64,000 bases of DNA from JAJXWB01 sp965246795 (GCA_965246795.1 CBDFFN010000008.1:1-64000); one strand, 5' to 3'; positions 43,843-52,972 are shown, counted from the stretch's first letter. Numbers and translations: made by a program. Notes: generated by a model from the sequence alone, not told the origin.

Positions 43843-45758
43843 CAGAGGACTCCGGATTTTTGGTGCGCCGGGGCGGGGATGTCACGGGCCGATGCGCGGA
43901 CTGCCGCGAGTTCGTCGGGTGGCAGGAACGGAAACATGTCGTCGAGTTCCGGTGTCGTGATGACGCCGTCGACCATGCGCGACTTCAGACGGGGCTCGAA
44001 TTCCTGTTCGAGGTCGAGCGGCGCGACGCAGACCGCCGGTCCGTCGCCGGCGAGGAAGTTCGCGAACTGGCTGCGCCAGTCGCCGTCCTTGTCGAGCGTG
44101 ATGCAGGGCAGGCCAAAGCCGCGCGCGACGTCGGCAAATTCAGGGAAATGCAGGCCCGACGAGGACGACGCGCCGATATCGCGGCCAAAGAAGTTGCGCT
44201 GCGTCTGCTTGATCGAGAGATAGCCATCGTTGTCGAGGACGATGGCGCGGATATTAAGCCCCATGCCGCGGATCGTCGCGAGCTCCTGCAGATTCATCAT
44301 TACAGAACCATCGCCGGCGAGGCAGATGACGCGACGCGCTGGCGCTGCGAGGGCCGCGCCGATGGCGCAGGGCAGATCGTGCCCCATCGAGGCGCAGCCG
44401 GAATTGCTGAGCAGTCGGTTGTCACGATGCAGCGCGAGCCGTTGGTAGGGCACGATGGTCGCGGTGGCATCGCCGCAGCAGACGATGTCGTTGTCGCGCA
44501 ACAAATCCGACAGTGCGCCGATGAGGTGATAGCTGTTGATGCCGCTCTCGCGCACCGCGTAGTCGGCGTCTTTCGGCTCGTACCGCGTGCGGATGTCACG
44601 GCACCATTCGGCCCACTTGTCGAAACGAAGAGTTTTGCAGCGTTCTTCGAAGATTGCGCTCAAAGCAGGCACAAAGTCGCGCAAATCGGCGACGACAGGC
44701 AGATTGGCGGTGACGAAGGGCTTCGCCATTTCGGCCGCGTCGATATCGACCCAGATCTTGAACGCGTTGCGCGCAAAGCTCGCAAAATTATAGCTGACCT
44801 GCCGGATGTTGAGGCGCGAGCCGAGAACAAGGATCAGGTCGGAGTTCTGCACGACGAAATTGCCGGCGCGCGTTCCGATCGTGCCGGGCCGACCAGCAAA
44901 GAGCGGATGCGCGCTGTCGATGATGTCGTGCGTCCACGCGGTGACGACTGGGATGCTGTGCGCTTCGGCGAGCGCAACGATGGCGTCCTGCATGTTGCTG
45001 AGGCGCGCGCCTGTGCCCATGAGGATGACGGGGCGGCATGCGTCGGCGAGACGTGCAGCGATAGTTTCAAGCACCTCGTCCTTCGACGCCTGCTTCGCAG
45101 ACGCTTCTTGATGAGGGCTCTTAAACGTTGCAAAGCGCGGAAGAATTCTCGTGCCCTGCACGTCGACAGGCACTTCGATCCACACCGGCCCGGGACGCCC
45201 CGTCGTCGCGGCGACAATCGCGGCGTCGATCATGGCTTCCGCATCGTTGGGGTCTGCGATGAGCCATTGCGCCTTGGTGATCGGCGCCATCATGCGCATC
45301 GTGTCGGCTTCCTGATCGCCAAGCTGGCGCAGGCCCTCGACCGGCGTCGTGGCGCGAAGCGTCTCGCGTTTCACCTGACCGCCAACGCAGATCATCGGAA
45401 TGGAATCGGTGAACGCGCCAAAGATGCCGTTCATGGCGTTGATAGCGCCGGGTCCAGTCGTGACGTTCAGCACGGCGGGGCGACCGGTGATGCGGGCAAA
45501 GCCTTCGGCGGCCATCGCGCAGGCTTGTTCGTGATGCAGGCAATGCGTGGTCATGCCGGCATGCGCGCCAAAGGCATCGTTGAGATGCATGGCGCCGCCG
45601 CCGGTGACGAGAAAGCAATTGTCGATGCCCGCGGCGACAAGGCGCGCGGCGATGAGATCGGCGACGCGGATAGTTGCGGGAGGCGCGGAGCGCGTGTGCG
45701 CAAGTGCCTCAGCCGTGACGGACGGTTCGATTGCACGGCCGGCGTTCGTGTCGAGCAT
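43842..45758 (-). CDS. Thiamine-diphosphate enzyme, acetolactate synthase-like
   Basis: A 638-residue three-domain ThDP enzyme. The catalytic Glu is in LHHEQACAMAAEGFARI near residue 77; the central domain shows PVILMGTGARLSN and the flavin/NAD-like fold; the ThDP signature is CLAGDGSVMMNLQEL with NDGYLSIKQ. It is longer than biosynthetic IlvB and lies in a glycan cluster with no regulatory ilvH gene, so branched-chain amino acid synthesis is unlikely. YerE, which adds a two-carbon branch from pyruvate to a 3,6-dideoxy-4-ketosugar, is of this type. The ATG at 45758 is preferred; the open frame continues a little upstream. Confidence 0.78.
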   Translation of the reverse strand: MLDTNAGRAIEPSVTAEALAHTRSAPPATIRVADLIAARLVAAGIDNCFLVTGGGAMHLNDAFGAHAGMTTHCLHHEQACAMAAEGFARITGRPAVLNVTTGPGAINAMNGIFGAFTDSIPMICVGGQVKRETLRATTPVEGLRQLGDQEADTMRMMAPITKAQWLIADPNDAEAMIDAAIVAATTGRPGPVWIEVPVDVQGTRILPRFATFKSPHQEASAKQASKDEVLETIAARLADACRPVILMGTGARLSNMQDAIVALAEAHSIPVVTAWTHDIIDSAHPLFAGRPGTIGTRAGNFVVQNSDLILVLGSRLNIRQVSYNFASFARNAFKIWVDIDAAEMAKPFVTANLPVVADLRDFVPALSAIFEERCKTLRFDKWAEWCRDIRTRYEPKDADYAVRESGINSYHLIGALSDLLRDNDIVCCGDATATIVPYQRLALHRDNRLLSNSGCASMGHDLPCAIGAALAAPARRVICLAGDGSVMMNLQELATIRGMGLNIRAIVLDNDGYLSIKQTQRNFFGRDIGASSSSGLHFPEFADVARGFGLPCITLDKDGDWRSQFANFLAGDGPAVCVAPLDLEQEFEPRLKSRMVDGVITTPELDDMFPFLPPDELAAVRASARDIPAPAHQKSGVL

Positions 45759-45904
45759 TCCCACCCCAACCCTTGCCACGCAGGAAACGCATGCGGCCGG
45801 ACGCGATCGTGCATCTTGTGGCGCAGTTGCGTCCCGACAGCGCGGGCGCTTGGTTAGGAATGTCTAAACGGGCGGCGTTAACGAATGCTTGCTCGAGGGC
45901 AAAT

Positions 45905-47092
45905 TCAGTTCGCCATACGAGCTGCCACCGGGGCCGTTCGCAAACGCGCGAAAAGCAGCGCCGCGGCGGCGATCATCGTGCCGGGCAGCCCGACGATGCA
46001 CACGAAGGTCCAGCCGTACCCTGTCAGCAGGCCGCCGGACACGAAGGAGCCGAGCACCATCGTGCCGAATACGAGAAAGTCATTGAGCGACTGCACGCGC
46101 GTGCGCTCCTCGGGCCGATGACATTCGAGCACGAGCGCGGTCGCGCCGAGGAAGCCAAGATTCCAGCCGAGACCGAGCAGCGTCATCGCGATCCAGAAGT
46201 GCCAGACACTGATGCCCATGAGGCCGACGATGGAGGCCGCCGCCGTCAACACCAAGCCTGCAGCAACGACACGTGCAGTGCCGAAACGCGTAATGAGCCG
46301 GCCGGTGAAGAAGCTCGGCGCATACATGGCGATGACGTGCCATTGCAGGCCGAGATTCGAATTCGCCAGCGAGATGCCGCAGAACTTCATGGCAAGAGGT
46401 GCGGCGGTCATCATGAAATTCATGAGGAAATAAGTGATCATGCCGCATACGACCGCGGCGATGAATTTCGGCTGCGTGGCCACGACGGAGAGCGGCCGGC
46501 CACCGGCGTGTTCTTCGGCGTTCGGCTTTGGAAGCGTAACGCCGGCGAGAATGAGCGCGCTGAGCGCCGCGACGCCAGCCTGCGCAAGATAGGTCACCGC
46601 GAAGAGGTGCGGCGGCCAAAAGTTCATAGTCAGCGTTACGAGCTGGGGACCGATGATGCCGGCAAAGACGCCACCCGCCATCACATTCGCCATCGCGCGT
46701 GCCCGACGGGCCGGCTCGACGCATTCGGCGGCCGCGAACCGGAAGGACAGAACGACGGCTGCGTAAGCGCCGCCAAAGAGCATCGCGAAACAATAGAGCG
46801 CAAAAGACCCGGCGAAGACTGCGAGACAGCCGATGAGGCCGGTCAGGACACCGGAGCCGGTGCCGATGAGGAACGCAGCGCGTCGTCCGTAGCGTCGCGC
46901 AATCGCGCCGGCCGGCAGCGTGAAGACCGCCATGCCGACAACGAAGGCGGTGAGCGGCAATGTCGCGAGCGTCTTCGACGGTGCGAGCATTTCGCCGACG
47001 ATCGCACCGGTCGCATAGGCGACGGCGGCGTTGGCGCCCGCGAGCGCCTGCGCCGTCGCGAGCCGCAGCACGTTGGCATTGCCTTGATTCAT
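45905..47092 (-). CDS. MFS permease
   Basis: A 395-residue 12-helix MFS protein. Motif A is FTLPAGAIARRYGRRAAFLIG; helix 5 has FAGIIGPQLVTLT and the end of helix 10 has LGLGWNLGFLGATALV. It resembles the uncharacterised YbfB-like or sugar-phosphate-antiporter-type group; the substrate is unknown. The start at ATG 47092 has MNQGNANVLRLATAQ; the frame is open upstream but non-coding. Divergent from the branched-chain-type binding protein gene, about 126 bases apart, where both promoters must lie. Confidence 0.85.
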   Translation of the reverse strand: MNQGNANVLRLATAQALAGANAAVAYATGAIVGEMLAPSKTLATLPLTAFVVGMAVFTLPAGAIARRYGRRAAFLIGTGSGVLTGLIGCLAVFAGSFALYCFAMLFGGAYAAVVLSFRFAAAECVEPARRARAMANVMAGGVFAGIIGPQLVTLTMNFWPPHLFAVTYLAQAGVAALSALILAGVTLPKPNAEEHAGGRPLSVVATQPKFIAAVVCGMITYFLMNFMMTAAPLAMKFCGISLANSNLGLQWHVIAMYAPSFFTGRLITRFGTARVVAAGLVLTAAASIVGLMGISVWHFWIAMTLLGLGWNLGFLGATALVLECHRPEERTRVQSLNDFLVFGTMVLGSFVSGGLLTGYGWTFVCIVGLPGTMIAAAALLFARLRTAPVAARMAN

Positions 47093-47218
47093 TGCGCCTC
47101 CCGCGAGGGGTCTTAGACGAAAGTCTTCGGGAGGAGGAGCCCCGCTTGATCTTCCCTGCGCGGAACTCTCTAGTGCGTGCAACAACGGGCCGAACGGCCG
47201 GGCTTTCGGAGGAAGACA

Positions 47219-48451
47219 ATGCGTCGTCGTGAATTGCTGACCGGCGCGGCTGCCGTCGGTGGAACCGCCGTTCTGCTCCGCCGCGCGCGCGCCGCGGATG
47301 CGAGCATCAAGGTCGGCATGATCCAGCCGCTGTCGGGCAGCTATGCCGCGTATGCGACGGAAGGCCAGCCGGCGTTCGATTACATCATCAAGAAGATCAA
47401 CGCCGCTGGCGGCGTGAAAGCGCTCGGCGGCGCAAAGATCGAGATCGTGCTCGCCGACGACGCGAGCCAGCCGTCGCGCACCGCGTCCGAGGCGCGGCGG
47501 CTTGTGACGGAAGTCGACTGCAAGGTGCTCATCGGCTCGATGTTGTCGAACCAGATGCAGGCGGTGACGCCGGTGCTGGACGAATTGAAAATCCCAGCTT
47601 TGTCGATATGGGCCGGCGGCACGCGCTCGTCGTGGATGTATTCACTCGGCTTCCCCTACGATCGCGGCTACGCGCAGACGATGGCCGACTTCATCAAGTT
47701 CCTGGCCAAGGACAAGGGTTTCAAGATCTTGAATGTCGCGACCTGCTATTCGAATTACGAGGCGGGTCAGCAGGTCAACAATTTTATCAAGCCGAAGCTG
47801 ATCGAGGCCGGCTTCAAGATCGTCGGCGACGTGCCGCTCGACACAAAAGCACAGGACCAGACGTCGGCGGTGCTCCTGCTGCGCTCGATGCGGCCCGACA
47901 TCGTCACCGGCCTTGTCACGCCGCGCGATGGCATTCTGCTGCATCAGGCGCGCTTCAATCTCAGCGCCTACGACATGATGTTTGCCGGCGGTACCGGCGG
48001 CTACACCGACACGTCGCTGTGGAAGGATCTCGGCAAGGAGATCGGCACGAAAGTGCTGACCAAGAATCTGTTCGGCATGACGGCGTTCAGCCCCGCCGCT
48101 AAATTGGATTCGATCCAGGCGATCGTGAAGGAGCTGTCGTCGGCAAACCTCGGCGTGCCGATCGGGCAGGCGGCGATCCAGGGCGCGCAGGCGGCGCGTG
48201 TGCTGCACGCTGCGCTGGAAAATTCCGGCGGCTCGACGAAGCCGGAGGACATTCTGAAAGGCTTCGCCGCCGTGAAAATTCCGGTCGGCGATCCTAATCT
48301 TTATCTCGCAAAGGCGGGCGGTCTGACGTTCGGGCCGGACCGCATGCTGGCCGATGGCTCCGCGATGTTCATCCAGTGGACGCCGGAGCAGACGCAGGAA
48401 GTGATCTTCCCGACGCAATTTGCGGGCGTGGAGCCGCGGCCGCGAGCATAA
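47219..48451 (+). CDS. Branched-chain amino acid-type ABC substrate-binding protein
   Basis: A 410-residue periplasmic binding protein of the LivJ/AmiC type. The N-terminus MRRRELLTGAAAVGGTAVLL has a twin-arginine-like leader, so it is probably exported folded. The core opens IKVGMIQPLSGSYAAYATEG and shows KVLIGSMLSNQMQAVTPVLDE and GFKILNVATCYSNYEAG. The ligand is not necessarily an amino acid: family members bind amides, aromatics and urea. A strong GGAGGAAG ribosome site precedes ATG 47219. It heads an operon with two ATPases and two permeases, interrupted by repeats only. Confidence 0.88.
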   Translation: MRRRELLTGAAAVGGTAVLLRRARAADASIKVGMIQPLSGSYAAYATEGQPAFDYIIKKINAAGGVKALGGAKIEIVLADDASQPSRTASEARRLVTEVDCKVLIGSMLSNQMQAVTPVLDELKIPALSIWAGGTRSSWMYSLGFPYDRGYAQTMADFIKFLAKDKGFKILNVATCYSNYEAGQQVNNFIKPKLIEAGFKIVGDVPLDTKAQDQTSAVLLLRSMRPDIVTGLVTPRDGILLHQARFNLSAYDMMFAGGTGGYTDTSLWKDLGKEIGTKVLTKNLFGMTAFSPAAKLDSIQAIVKELSSANLGVPIGQAAIQGAQAARVLHAALENSGGSTKPEDILKGFAAVKIPVGDPNLYLAKAGGLTFGPDRMLADGSAMFIQWTPEQTQEVIFPTQFAGVEPRPRA

Positions 48452-48470
48452 TCGTTTCGGTCGATCGCAC

Positions 48471-49202
48471 GTGTCCATTCTCGAAATCGAAGGCGTCTCA
48501 AAACGTTTTGGTGGCGTGCAGGCCGTCGCGAACGTGTCCTTCGCCGTCGAATGCGGCGAGATTCTCGGCATCATTGGACCGAACGGCGCCGGTAAGACGA
48601 CGCTCTTCAATCTTATCTCGGGCTTCATGCGGCCAAGCGAAGGCGATGTGCGTTTCGAAGGCCGGTCGTTGAAGGGCACCGCGCCGCACGGAATCGTAAA
48701 ACTTGGTCTCTCGCGTTCGTTCCAGATCGTGCAGACCTTTGCCGGCATGAATGTGCGTGACGTTGTCACGACCGGCGCGCTGCTGCGACATCCGATGAAC
48801 GAAGCCGTCGATCATGCGCAGGCCGTGCTTGCGCGACTGGGACTCACCGCGAAGGCGGACCTCACGCCCGACGCGCTGTCCTTGCAGGACAAGAAACTGC
48901 TCGAACTCGCGAAATGCCTCGCGACCGACCCGAAACTCATTCTGCTCGACGAGGTGATGGCGGGCTTGACGCTCGGCGAGGCGGAAGTGCCGCTCGCGGC
49001 GATCCGCGAATTGCACGGCAGTGGCATCACCTTCGTGATGGTGGAGCATGTCATGCCGATCATCATGAAAGCGGCGTCGCGCATGGTCGTCATCAGTTTC
49101 GGCGAGAAGATCGCGGAAGGTACGCCGGCTGAAATCCTCGAAGACGCGCGCGTGCGCGACGCCTATTTCGGCGACGATGCGGCGGGCGACGCGCATGCTT
49201 GA
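48471..49202 (+). CDS. ABC transporter ATPase, LivG-type, with unusual signature motif
   Basis: A 243-residue ATPase with GTG start at 48471. Walker A is GPNGAGKTT, Walker B is LILLDEVMAGL and the H-loop is MVEHVM. The signature that normally reads LSGGQ or LSYGQ reads LSLQDKKLLELAK, with the diagnostic GQ replaced. LivG proteins pair with LivF so that one composite ATP site uses each signature; here the site that uses the LivG signature may be weakened. The next gene begins before this one ends. It belongs to the importer headed by the SBP at 47219. Confidence 0.88.
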   Translation: MSILEIEGVSKRFGGVQAVANVSFAVECGEILGIIGPNGAGKTTLFNLISGFMRPSEGDVRFEGRSLKGTAPHGIVKLGLSRSFQIVQTFAGMNVRDVVTTGALLRHPMNEAVDHAQAVLARLGLTAKADLTPDALSLQDKKLLELAKCLATDPKLILLDEVMAGLTLGEAEVPLAAIRELHGSGITFVMVEHVMPIIMKAASRMVVISFGEKIAEGTPAEILEDARVRDAYFGDDAAGDAHA

Positions 49203-49899
49203 GGTGCGCGGTCTCCACGCCGGCTATGGCAAAACGGCGGTGTTGCACGATGTCTCGCTCGCTGTCGCCAAGGGCGAACTCGTCGGGCTGCTTGGCGCAA
49301 ATAACGCGGGCAAGAGTACGCTGATCCAGTGCCTCTCCGGCATCGTGACGCCGACGTCGGGGACGATCCGCCTCAACGGCGAGGATGTGACACGTCTGCC
49401 ACCGGACGCGATGGTGGAGCGCGGCATCATTCAAGTGCCGGAAGGCCGCCTTGTGTTCCCGCAGATGAGCGTGCGCGACAATCTTTTCATGGGCGCAGCA
49501 TCGGCGCGTGCGAGACCGCAGCGCGCGACACGCATGGAATATGTGCTCGACACGTTCCCGCGACTCCGCGAGCGGCTGAAACAGGACGCCGGCACATTGT
49601 CGGGCGGTGAGCAGCAGATGCTCGCGATCGGTCGCGGATTGATGGCGGACGCGAAACTGCTGCTGCTCGACGAGCCGTCGCTCGGTCTCTCTCCGCTCTT
49701 CGTACAATTCATTTTCGGCATCATGCGCAAGCTGCATGAAGATGGACTGACCATCCTGCTCGTCGAACAGAATTCCACGCTGACCTTCCGGCATGCGTCG
49801 CGCTGCTACGTGCTGGAGCGTGGTGTCGTCGCGGTGGAGGGGCCAAGCGACGTCGTCGCGGCCGATCCCGCGACGCGCAAAGCGTATCTTGGGTTGTGA
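49195..49899 (+). CDS. ABC transporter ATPase, LivF-type
   Basis: A 234-residue ATPase. Walker A is GANNAGKST (an Asn at the usual Gly), the signature LSGGEQQML is normal and Walker B is LLLLDEPSLGLSP. The opening LEVRGLHAGYGKTAVLHDVSL is standard for LivF. It overlaps the LivG gene by eight bases and stops five bases before the first permease, so the set is translationally coupled. It drives uptake of the ligand of the SBP at 47219. Confidence 0.9.
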   Translation: MLEVRGLHAGYGKTAVLHDVSLAVAKGELVGLLGANNAGKSTLIQCLSGIVTPTSGTIRLNGEDVTRLPPDAMVERGIIQVPEGRLVFPQMSVRDNLFMGAASARARPQRATRMEYVLDTFPRLRERLKQDAGTLSGGEQQMLAIGRGLMADAKLLLLDEPSLGLSPLFVQFIFGIMRKLHEDGLTILLVEQNSTLTFRHASRCYVLERGVVAVEGPSDVVAADPATRKAYLGL

Positions 49900-49903
49900 G
49901 GCG

Positions 49904-50767
49904 ATGATCGACATCTTCCTCCAGGCCGTCGTGCAGGGCATCCTCAACGGTTCGACCTACGGGCTCGTCGCGCTTGGCCTCGGGCTCATCTACAGCGTAT
50001 CGAGCGTCGTCAATTTTTCGCACGGCGACTTTCTTGCGAGCGGCATGTTCCTATGCCTGTCGCTCTACGGCGCGCTCGCCTTCGATCCCTACGTCTCCGT
50101 CTTCATTACCGTGCCGGTCCTCGCGGCGGCCGGCGCGCTTCTCTACAGCACGATCATTTCGCGCATCATCGGAGGCCATATGCTGATGGTGATCCAGCTG
50201 ACGCTCGGTCTTTCGCTCATGCTGCAGAACTTGCTGCTGATGGTGTTTGGCGGCCAGCCGCATCGGGTGCCGTCGATCATGGAATCGAAGCTGCTCATTG
50301 TCGATACAATCGTCATGCGTTGGCCGCTGCTGATCGCCTTCGGCGTGTCGGTCGTGCTGTCGGCACTGCTCTTCGCGATGTTGGCCTTTACCGATTTCGG
50401 CCGTGCCATTCGCGCTGTGCATCAGAACCCGCGCGCCGCCGCGCTGATGGGCGTGAAGGTCGGGCGCGTGAGAATGCTGGTCTTCGCGCTCGGATTTGGT
50501 GTGCTGGCAATCGCCGCCGTGCTGCTGCTGCCCGGCACGCCGCTGCAACCGACGATCGGGCTTCGCTACACGATCATCACGCTGCTTGTGCTCGTGCTCG
50601 GCGGCATGAGCAATTTCGCCGGCATCCTGCTTGGCGGCTTTGTGATCGGTCTGTCGGAAGCGATCGGCACGATCTATGTCGCGGGCACGACCGGCATGCT
50701 GTTGCCCTACATCATCTTCGTGGCCGTGCTGCTGTTCCGCCCGGCCGGCATTTTGGGGCGTGGGTGA
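49904..50767 (+). CDS. Branched-chain-type ABC permease (LivH-like)
   Basis: A 287-residue inner-membrane permease with about eight helices. It opens IFLQAVVQGILNGSTYGLVALGLGLIYSV, then VVNFSHGDFLASGMF, a LivH hallmark, and the EAA-like coupling loop is AIRAVHQNPRAAALMGVKVGR. The final part GGFVIGLSEAIGTIYVAG is typical. It should pair with the LivM-like protein at 50931. A Hyphomicrobiales-type palindrome separates them. Confidence 0.92.
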   Translation: MIDIFLQAVVQGILNGSTYGLVALGLGLIYSVSSVVNFSHGDFLASGMFLCLSLYGALAFDPYVSVFITVPVLAAAGALLYSTIISRIIGGHMLMVIQLTLGLSLMLQNLLLMVFGGQPHRVPSIMESKLLIVDTIVMRWPLLIAFGVSVVLSALLFAMLAFTDFGRAIRAVHQNPRAAALMGVKVGRVRMLVFALGFGVLAIAAVLLLPGTPLQPTIGLRYTIITLLVLVLGGMSNFAGILLGGFVIGLSEAIGTIYVAGTTGMLLPYIIFVAVLLFRPAGILGRG

Positions 50768-50799
50768 TGAGGTTGCAGACAAGCGCCCTACAGCAACGA

Positions 50800-50906
50800 C
50801 CTCGTCCTGAGATGCTCGGCAAAGCCGAGCCTCGAAGGATCGGCCGCAGCTGGCAATCTCGTCCTTCGAGGCTTTCGCGTTCCGCGAAAGCACCTCAGGA
50901 TGAGAT
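50800..50906. repeat. Palindromic repeat (CTCATCCTGA-like, GGATGAG type)
   Basis: Reads CCTCGTCCTGAGATGCTCGGC at one end and CACCTCAGGATGAG at the other with CGAAGGA/TCCTTCG pairs inside. It is the same general family as the one at 57263-57368 and lies between the two permease genes of one operon without breaking it. Confidence 0.8.
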
Positions 50907-50930
50907 GCGTGGGTTTCAGCAGGTGCGTCG

Positions 50931-51917
50931 ATGAAGCCCGACTTCTTCAAAACACTGCGCTCGCCGACCTTTCTCGTCGGCCTCGCGTTGCTCGCAACCT
51001 TCCCGCTCTTTCTGCCGTCCTACTATCTCAACATTTTTACGCTCGCGCTCGTCTATGCCGCGCTCGCCTCGGCCTGGAACATCGTCGGCGGGCTCACGGG
51101 ACAAATCTCGCTCGCGCATTCGCTCTTCGTCGGTGCGGGCGCATTTGTGTCGAGCGCGATGCTGCTCAACATGGGCGTCAACATGTGGGTCGGCATGGCG
51201 CTCGCGGCCGTGTTGTCCGGCGTGATGGGCGCGGTGATCGCGGCCGTCGATTTCCGCTTCCGGCTCGGGCATCTGTCTTTCGCGCTCGTCACGCTCGCAT
51301 TCGCGGAAATGGGCGAGCTGATCGTGCTTGGTACGGATTTTCTCGGCGGCGCATCGGGCCTTTCGCTGCCGAAGGATGTCGGTCGTTTGACCCAGCTCGA
51401 ATTCGGCGGATCGCGCGGCGCCTTCTGGGTGATGCTCGTTGCCGCGACCGTGTGTCTCGTCGTCAACGTCGCGATCGTCAACCGGCCGCTCGGCTTCTTC
51501 CTCCGCGCCATCCGCGACAATGAGGATGCGGCGCAGGGTCTCGGCGTCGGCCTACTGCGCAACAAGGTTCTGGCGATGACGATCAGCGCCGTGCTGACGT
51601 CGCTCGTCGGCACGCTCTACGCGCGCTACGTCACTTATGTCGATCCGTATCTGCTCGCGTCTCCGGTGCTGACGGTTGAGATCGTTCTTTTCGCGACGAT
51701 CGGCGGACTCGGCACGCCGTTCGGTCCGGTGCTCGGTGCGCTGCTCTTTGTGCCGCTCGGCGAAATTCTCCGCGGGCAGCTCGGCGGCGTGTTGCCGGGG
51801 CTGCACTATTTCCTCTACGGGCTTGCGGTCGTGATCATCGTGCTTGCGTTGCCGCGCGGGATCGGTCCGACAATTTCGACTTATTTGAACGCACGTAAAA
51901 CGGCGCCACAAAGTTAA
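50931..51917 (+). CDS. Branched-chain-type ABC permease (LivM-like)
   Basis: A 328-residue permease with about ten helices. The LivM hallmarks are LNIFTLALVYAALASAWNIVGGLTGQISLAHS, GAFVSSAMLLNMGVN, and the coupling loop FFLRAIRDNEDAAQGLGVG. The last helices end with LALPRGIGPT. It closes the importer that starts at 47219. Its ATG at 50931 follows GCGTCG with no strong ribosome site, so it may depend on upstream translation. Confidence 0.92.
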   Translation: MKPDFFKTLRSPTFLVGLALLATFPLFLPSYYLNIFTLALVYAALASAWNIVGGLTGQISLAHSLFVGAGAFVSSAMLLNMGVNMWVGMALAAVLSGVMGAVIAAVDFRFRLGHLSFALVTLAFAEMGELIVLGTDFLGGASGLSLPKDVGRLTQLEFGGSRGAFWVMLVAATVCLVVNVAIVNRPLGFFLRAIRDNEDAAQGLGVGLLRNKVLAMTISAVLTSLVGTLYARYVTYVDPYLLASPVLTVEIVLFATIGGLGTPFGPVLGALLFVPLGEILRGQLGGVLPGLHYFLYGLAVVIIVLALPRGIGPTISTYLNARKTAPQS

Positions 51918-52031
51918 GGTCGCGCTGGCCGCAATGATGCGCTTCCGACGGCTGTGACGCGCGTCATAAGCGTCGATCTTTGCGCCGCCTAGTCTCCGAA
52001 CACGCCAATCAGGCGTGAAGAGGAGATTGTT

Positions 52032-52889
52032 ATGATCAACAGAGCAAGTCTTATGGGGACGGCCGCGATCGTCTCCTGCATCATGTGTTCGTCGCAGCTT
52101 TTTGCCGCGCCGCTCACAGCGTCCAATCGGCCGACTGCGGTGGCCATGTCGGTCAAGCCTGTGACCGTTCCCACAGTTCCGAAATATGTTCCTGCAAACG
52201 CCGGTGCGCGCAACGATCTCACGAACGCGTCGGCGGGGCTTGGCAAGGAGCCGAGCTGGATGAAGGGCGCAGGCGGCGCCGGCGTGCTTGGCCTCGGGAA
52301 GTCGTCGGAATTCGGCAAGATTGGCGCGCCTGGCGGGTCCGCTGGAAAAGTGAAGGAAGGGATCGCCAACCTGAAAAGCTCTCACGGGCAGGCGCAGGGC
52401 CGCGACGCGCGCGACGACATCTCGCCAGGCAATGTTACCAAGGTTAGCAAGGGCATCGCGGCGGCGAAGAACGCACGCGGACAGGCGCAGGGCAAAACGG
52501 GGGGAGACACTGTCTCTGCCCGCAACGCCGAGAAAATTGCGATCGGCGTCGAGGCCGCAAAAGACTCGCGCGGCCAGGCGTTGGGAAAGCAAGCTTCGGA
52601 CACCGGAATGCGACTGCCCGCCAAACAGGTGCAAGCGATAAAGGACAGCCGCACGAACCCGGTCGTCAATCCGTCCCTGAACCGGGATAGCGACGCCGAT
52701 AACCAGAAGAAGGAAGCCGAGAAGAAGCTCATCGTCCAGACGGTGAAAAATCTCGTCAACCCGCCAAAGGATCCTGGCCACAAGGATCCGAAAACGGGCG
52801 CGGTCATCAGTAACAAGGGCGGGACCATCGTGTTCCCGAACCAGAAAATCACGGCGAACGTGCCGAAGCCTCCGAAGCCGGGCCAGTAA
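52032..52889 (+). CDS. Hypothetical exported protein with internal repeats
   Basis: A 285-residue protein. Signal peptide MGTAAIVSCIMCSSQLFAA, then a mature chain rich in Lys, Gly, Ala and Asp. Between about residues 105 and 210 a 30-odd-residue unit repeats three times with the shared pattern KxxxGIAxxKxxxGQAQG, seen in KSSHGQAQG, KNARGQAQG and KDSRGQALG. The C-terminus is Pro/Lys-rich. No known family. The ATG at 52032 follows AGGAGA. It has its own terminator at 52944 and lies between two unrelated transporter operons. Confidence 0.65.
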   Translation: MINRASLMGTAAIVSCIMCSSQLFAAPLTASNRPTAVAMSVKPVTVPTVPKYVPANAGARNDLTNASAGLGKEPSWMKGAGGAGVLGLGKSSEFGKIGAPGGSAGKVKEGIANLKSSHGQAQGRDARDDISPGNVTKVSKGIAAAKNARGQAQGKTGGDTVSARNAEKIAIGVEAAKDSRGQALGKQASDTGMRLPAKQVQAIKDSRTNPVVNPSLNRDSDADNQKKEAEKKLIVQTVKNLVNPPKDPGHKDPKTGAVISNKGGTIVFPNQKITANVPKPPKPGQ

Positions 52890-52943
52890 GAGTCGGCCTG
52901 ATCGGTCGAGTTCGACGCCTACGAAGGCGTGACGCAGACAACC

Positions 52944-52972
52944 GGGCGGCGCGGCATTCGCGCTGCCCTTTT
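52944..52972 (+). terminator. Rho-independent terminator
   Basis: A 10-bp stem with one G-T pair (GGGCGGCGCG with CGCGCTGCCC), a 5-base loop and a TTTT tail, 55 bases after the repeat-containing exported protein gene. Confidence 0.75.

Noticed and set aside
43842..45758. Ordinary acetolactate synthase for valine and isoleucine
   Set aside because: No ilvH or ilvC nearby, longer than IlvB, and translated together with a NeuB-type gene in a glycan cluster.
43860..45857. A 665-codon open frame antisense to the ThDP enzyme gene
   Set aside because: It has no recognisable domain, its composition is that of a GC-rich antisense frame, and the opposite strand encodes a complete ThDP enzyme.
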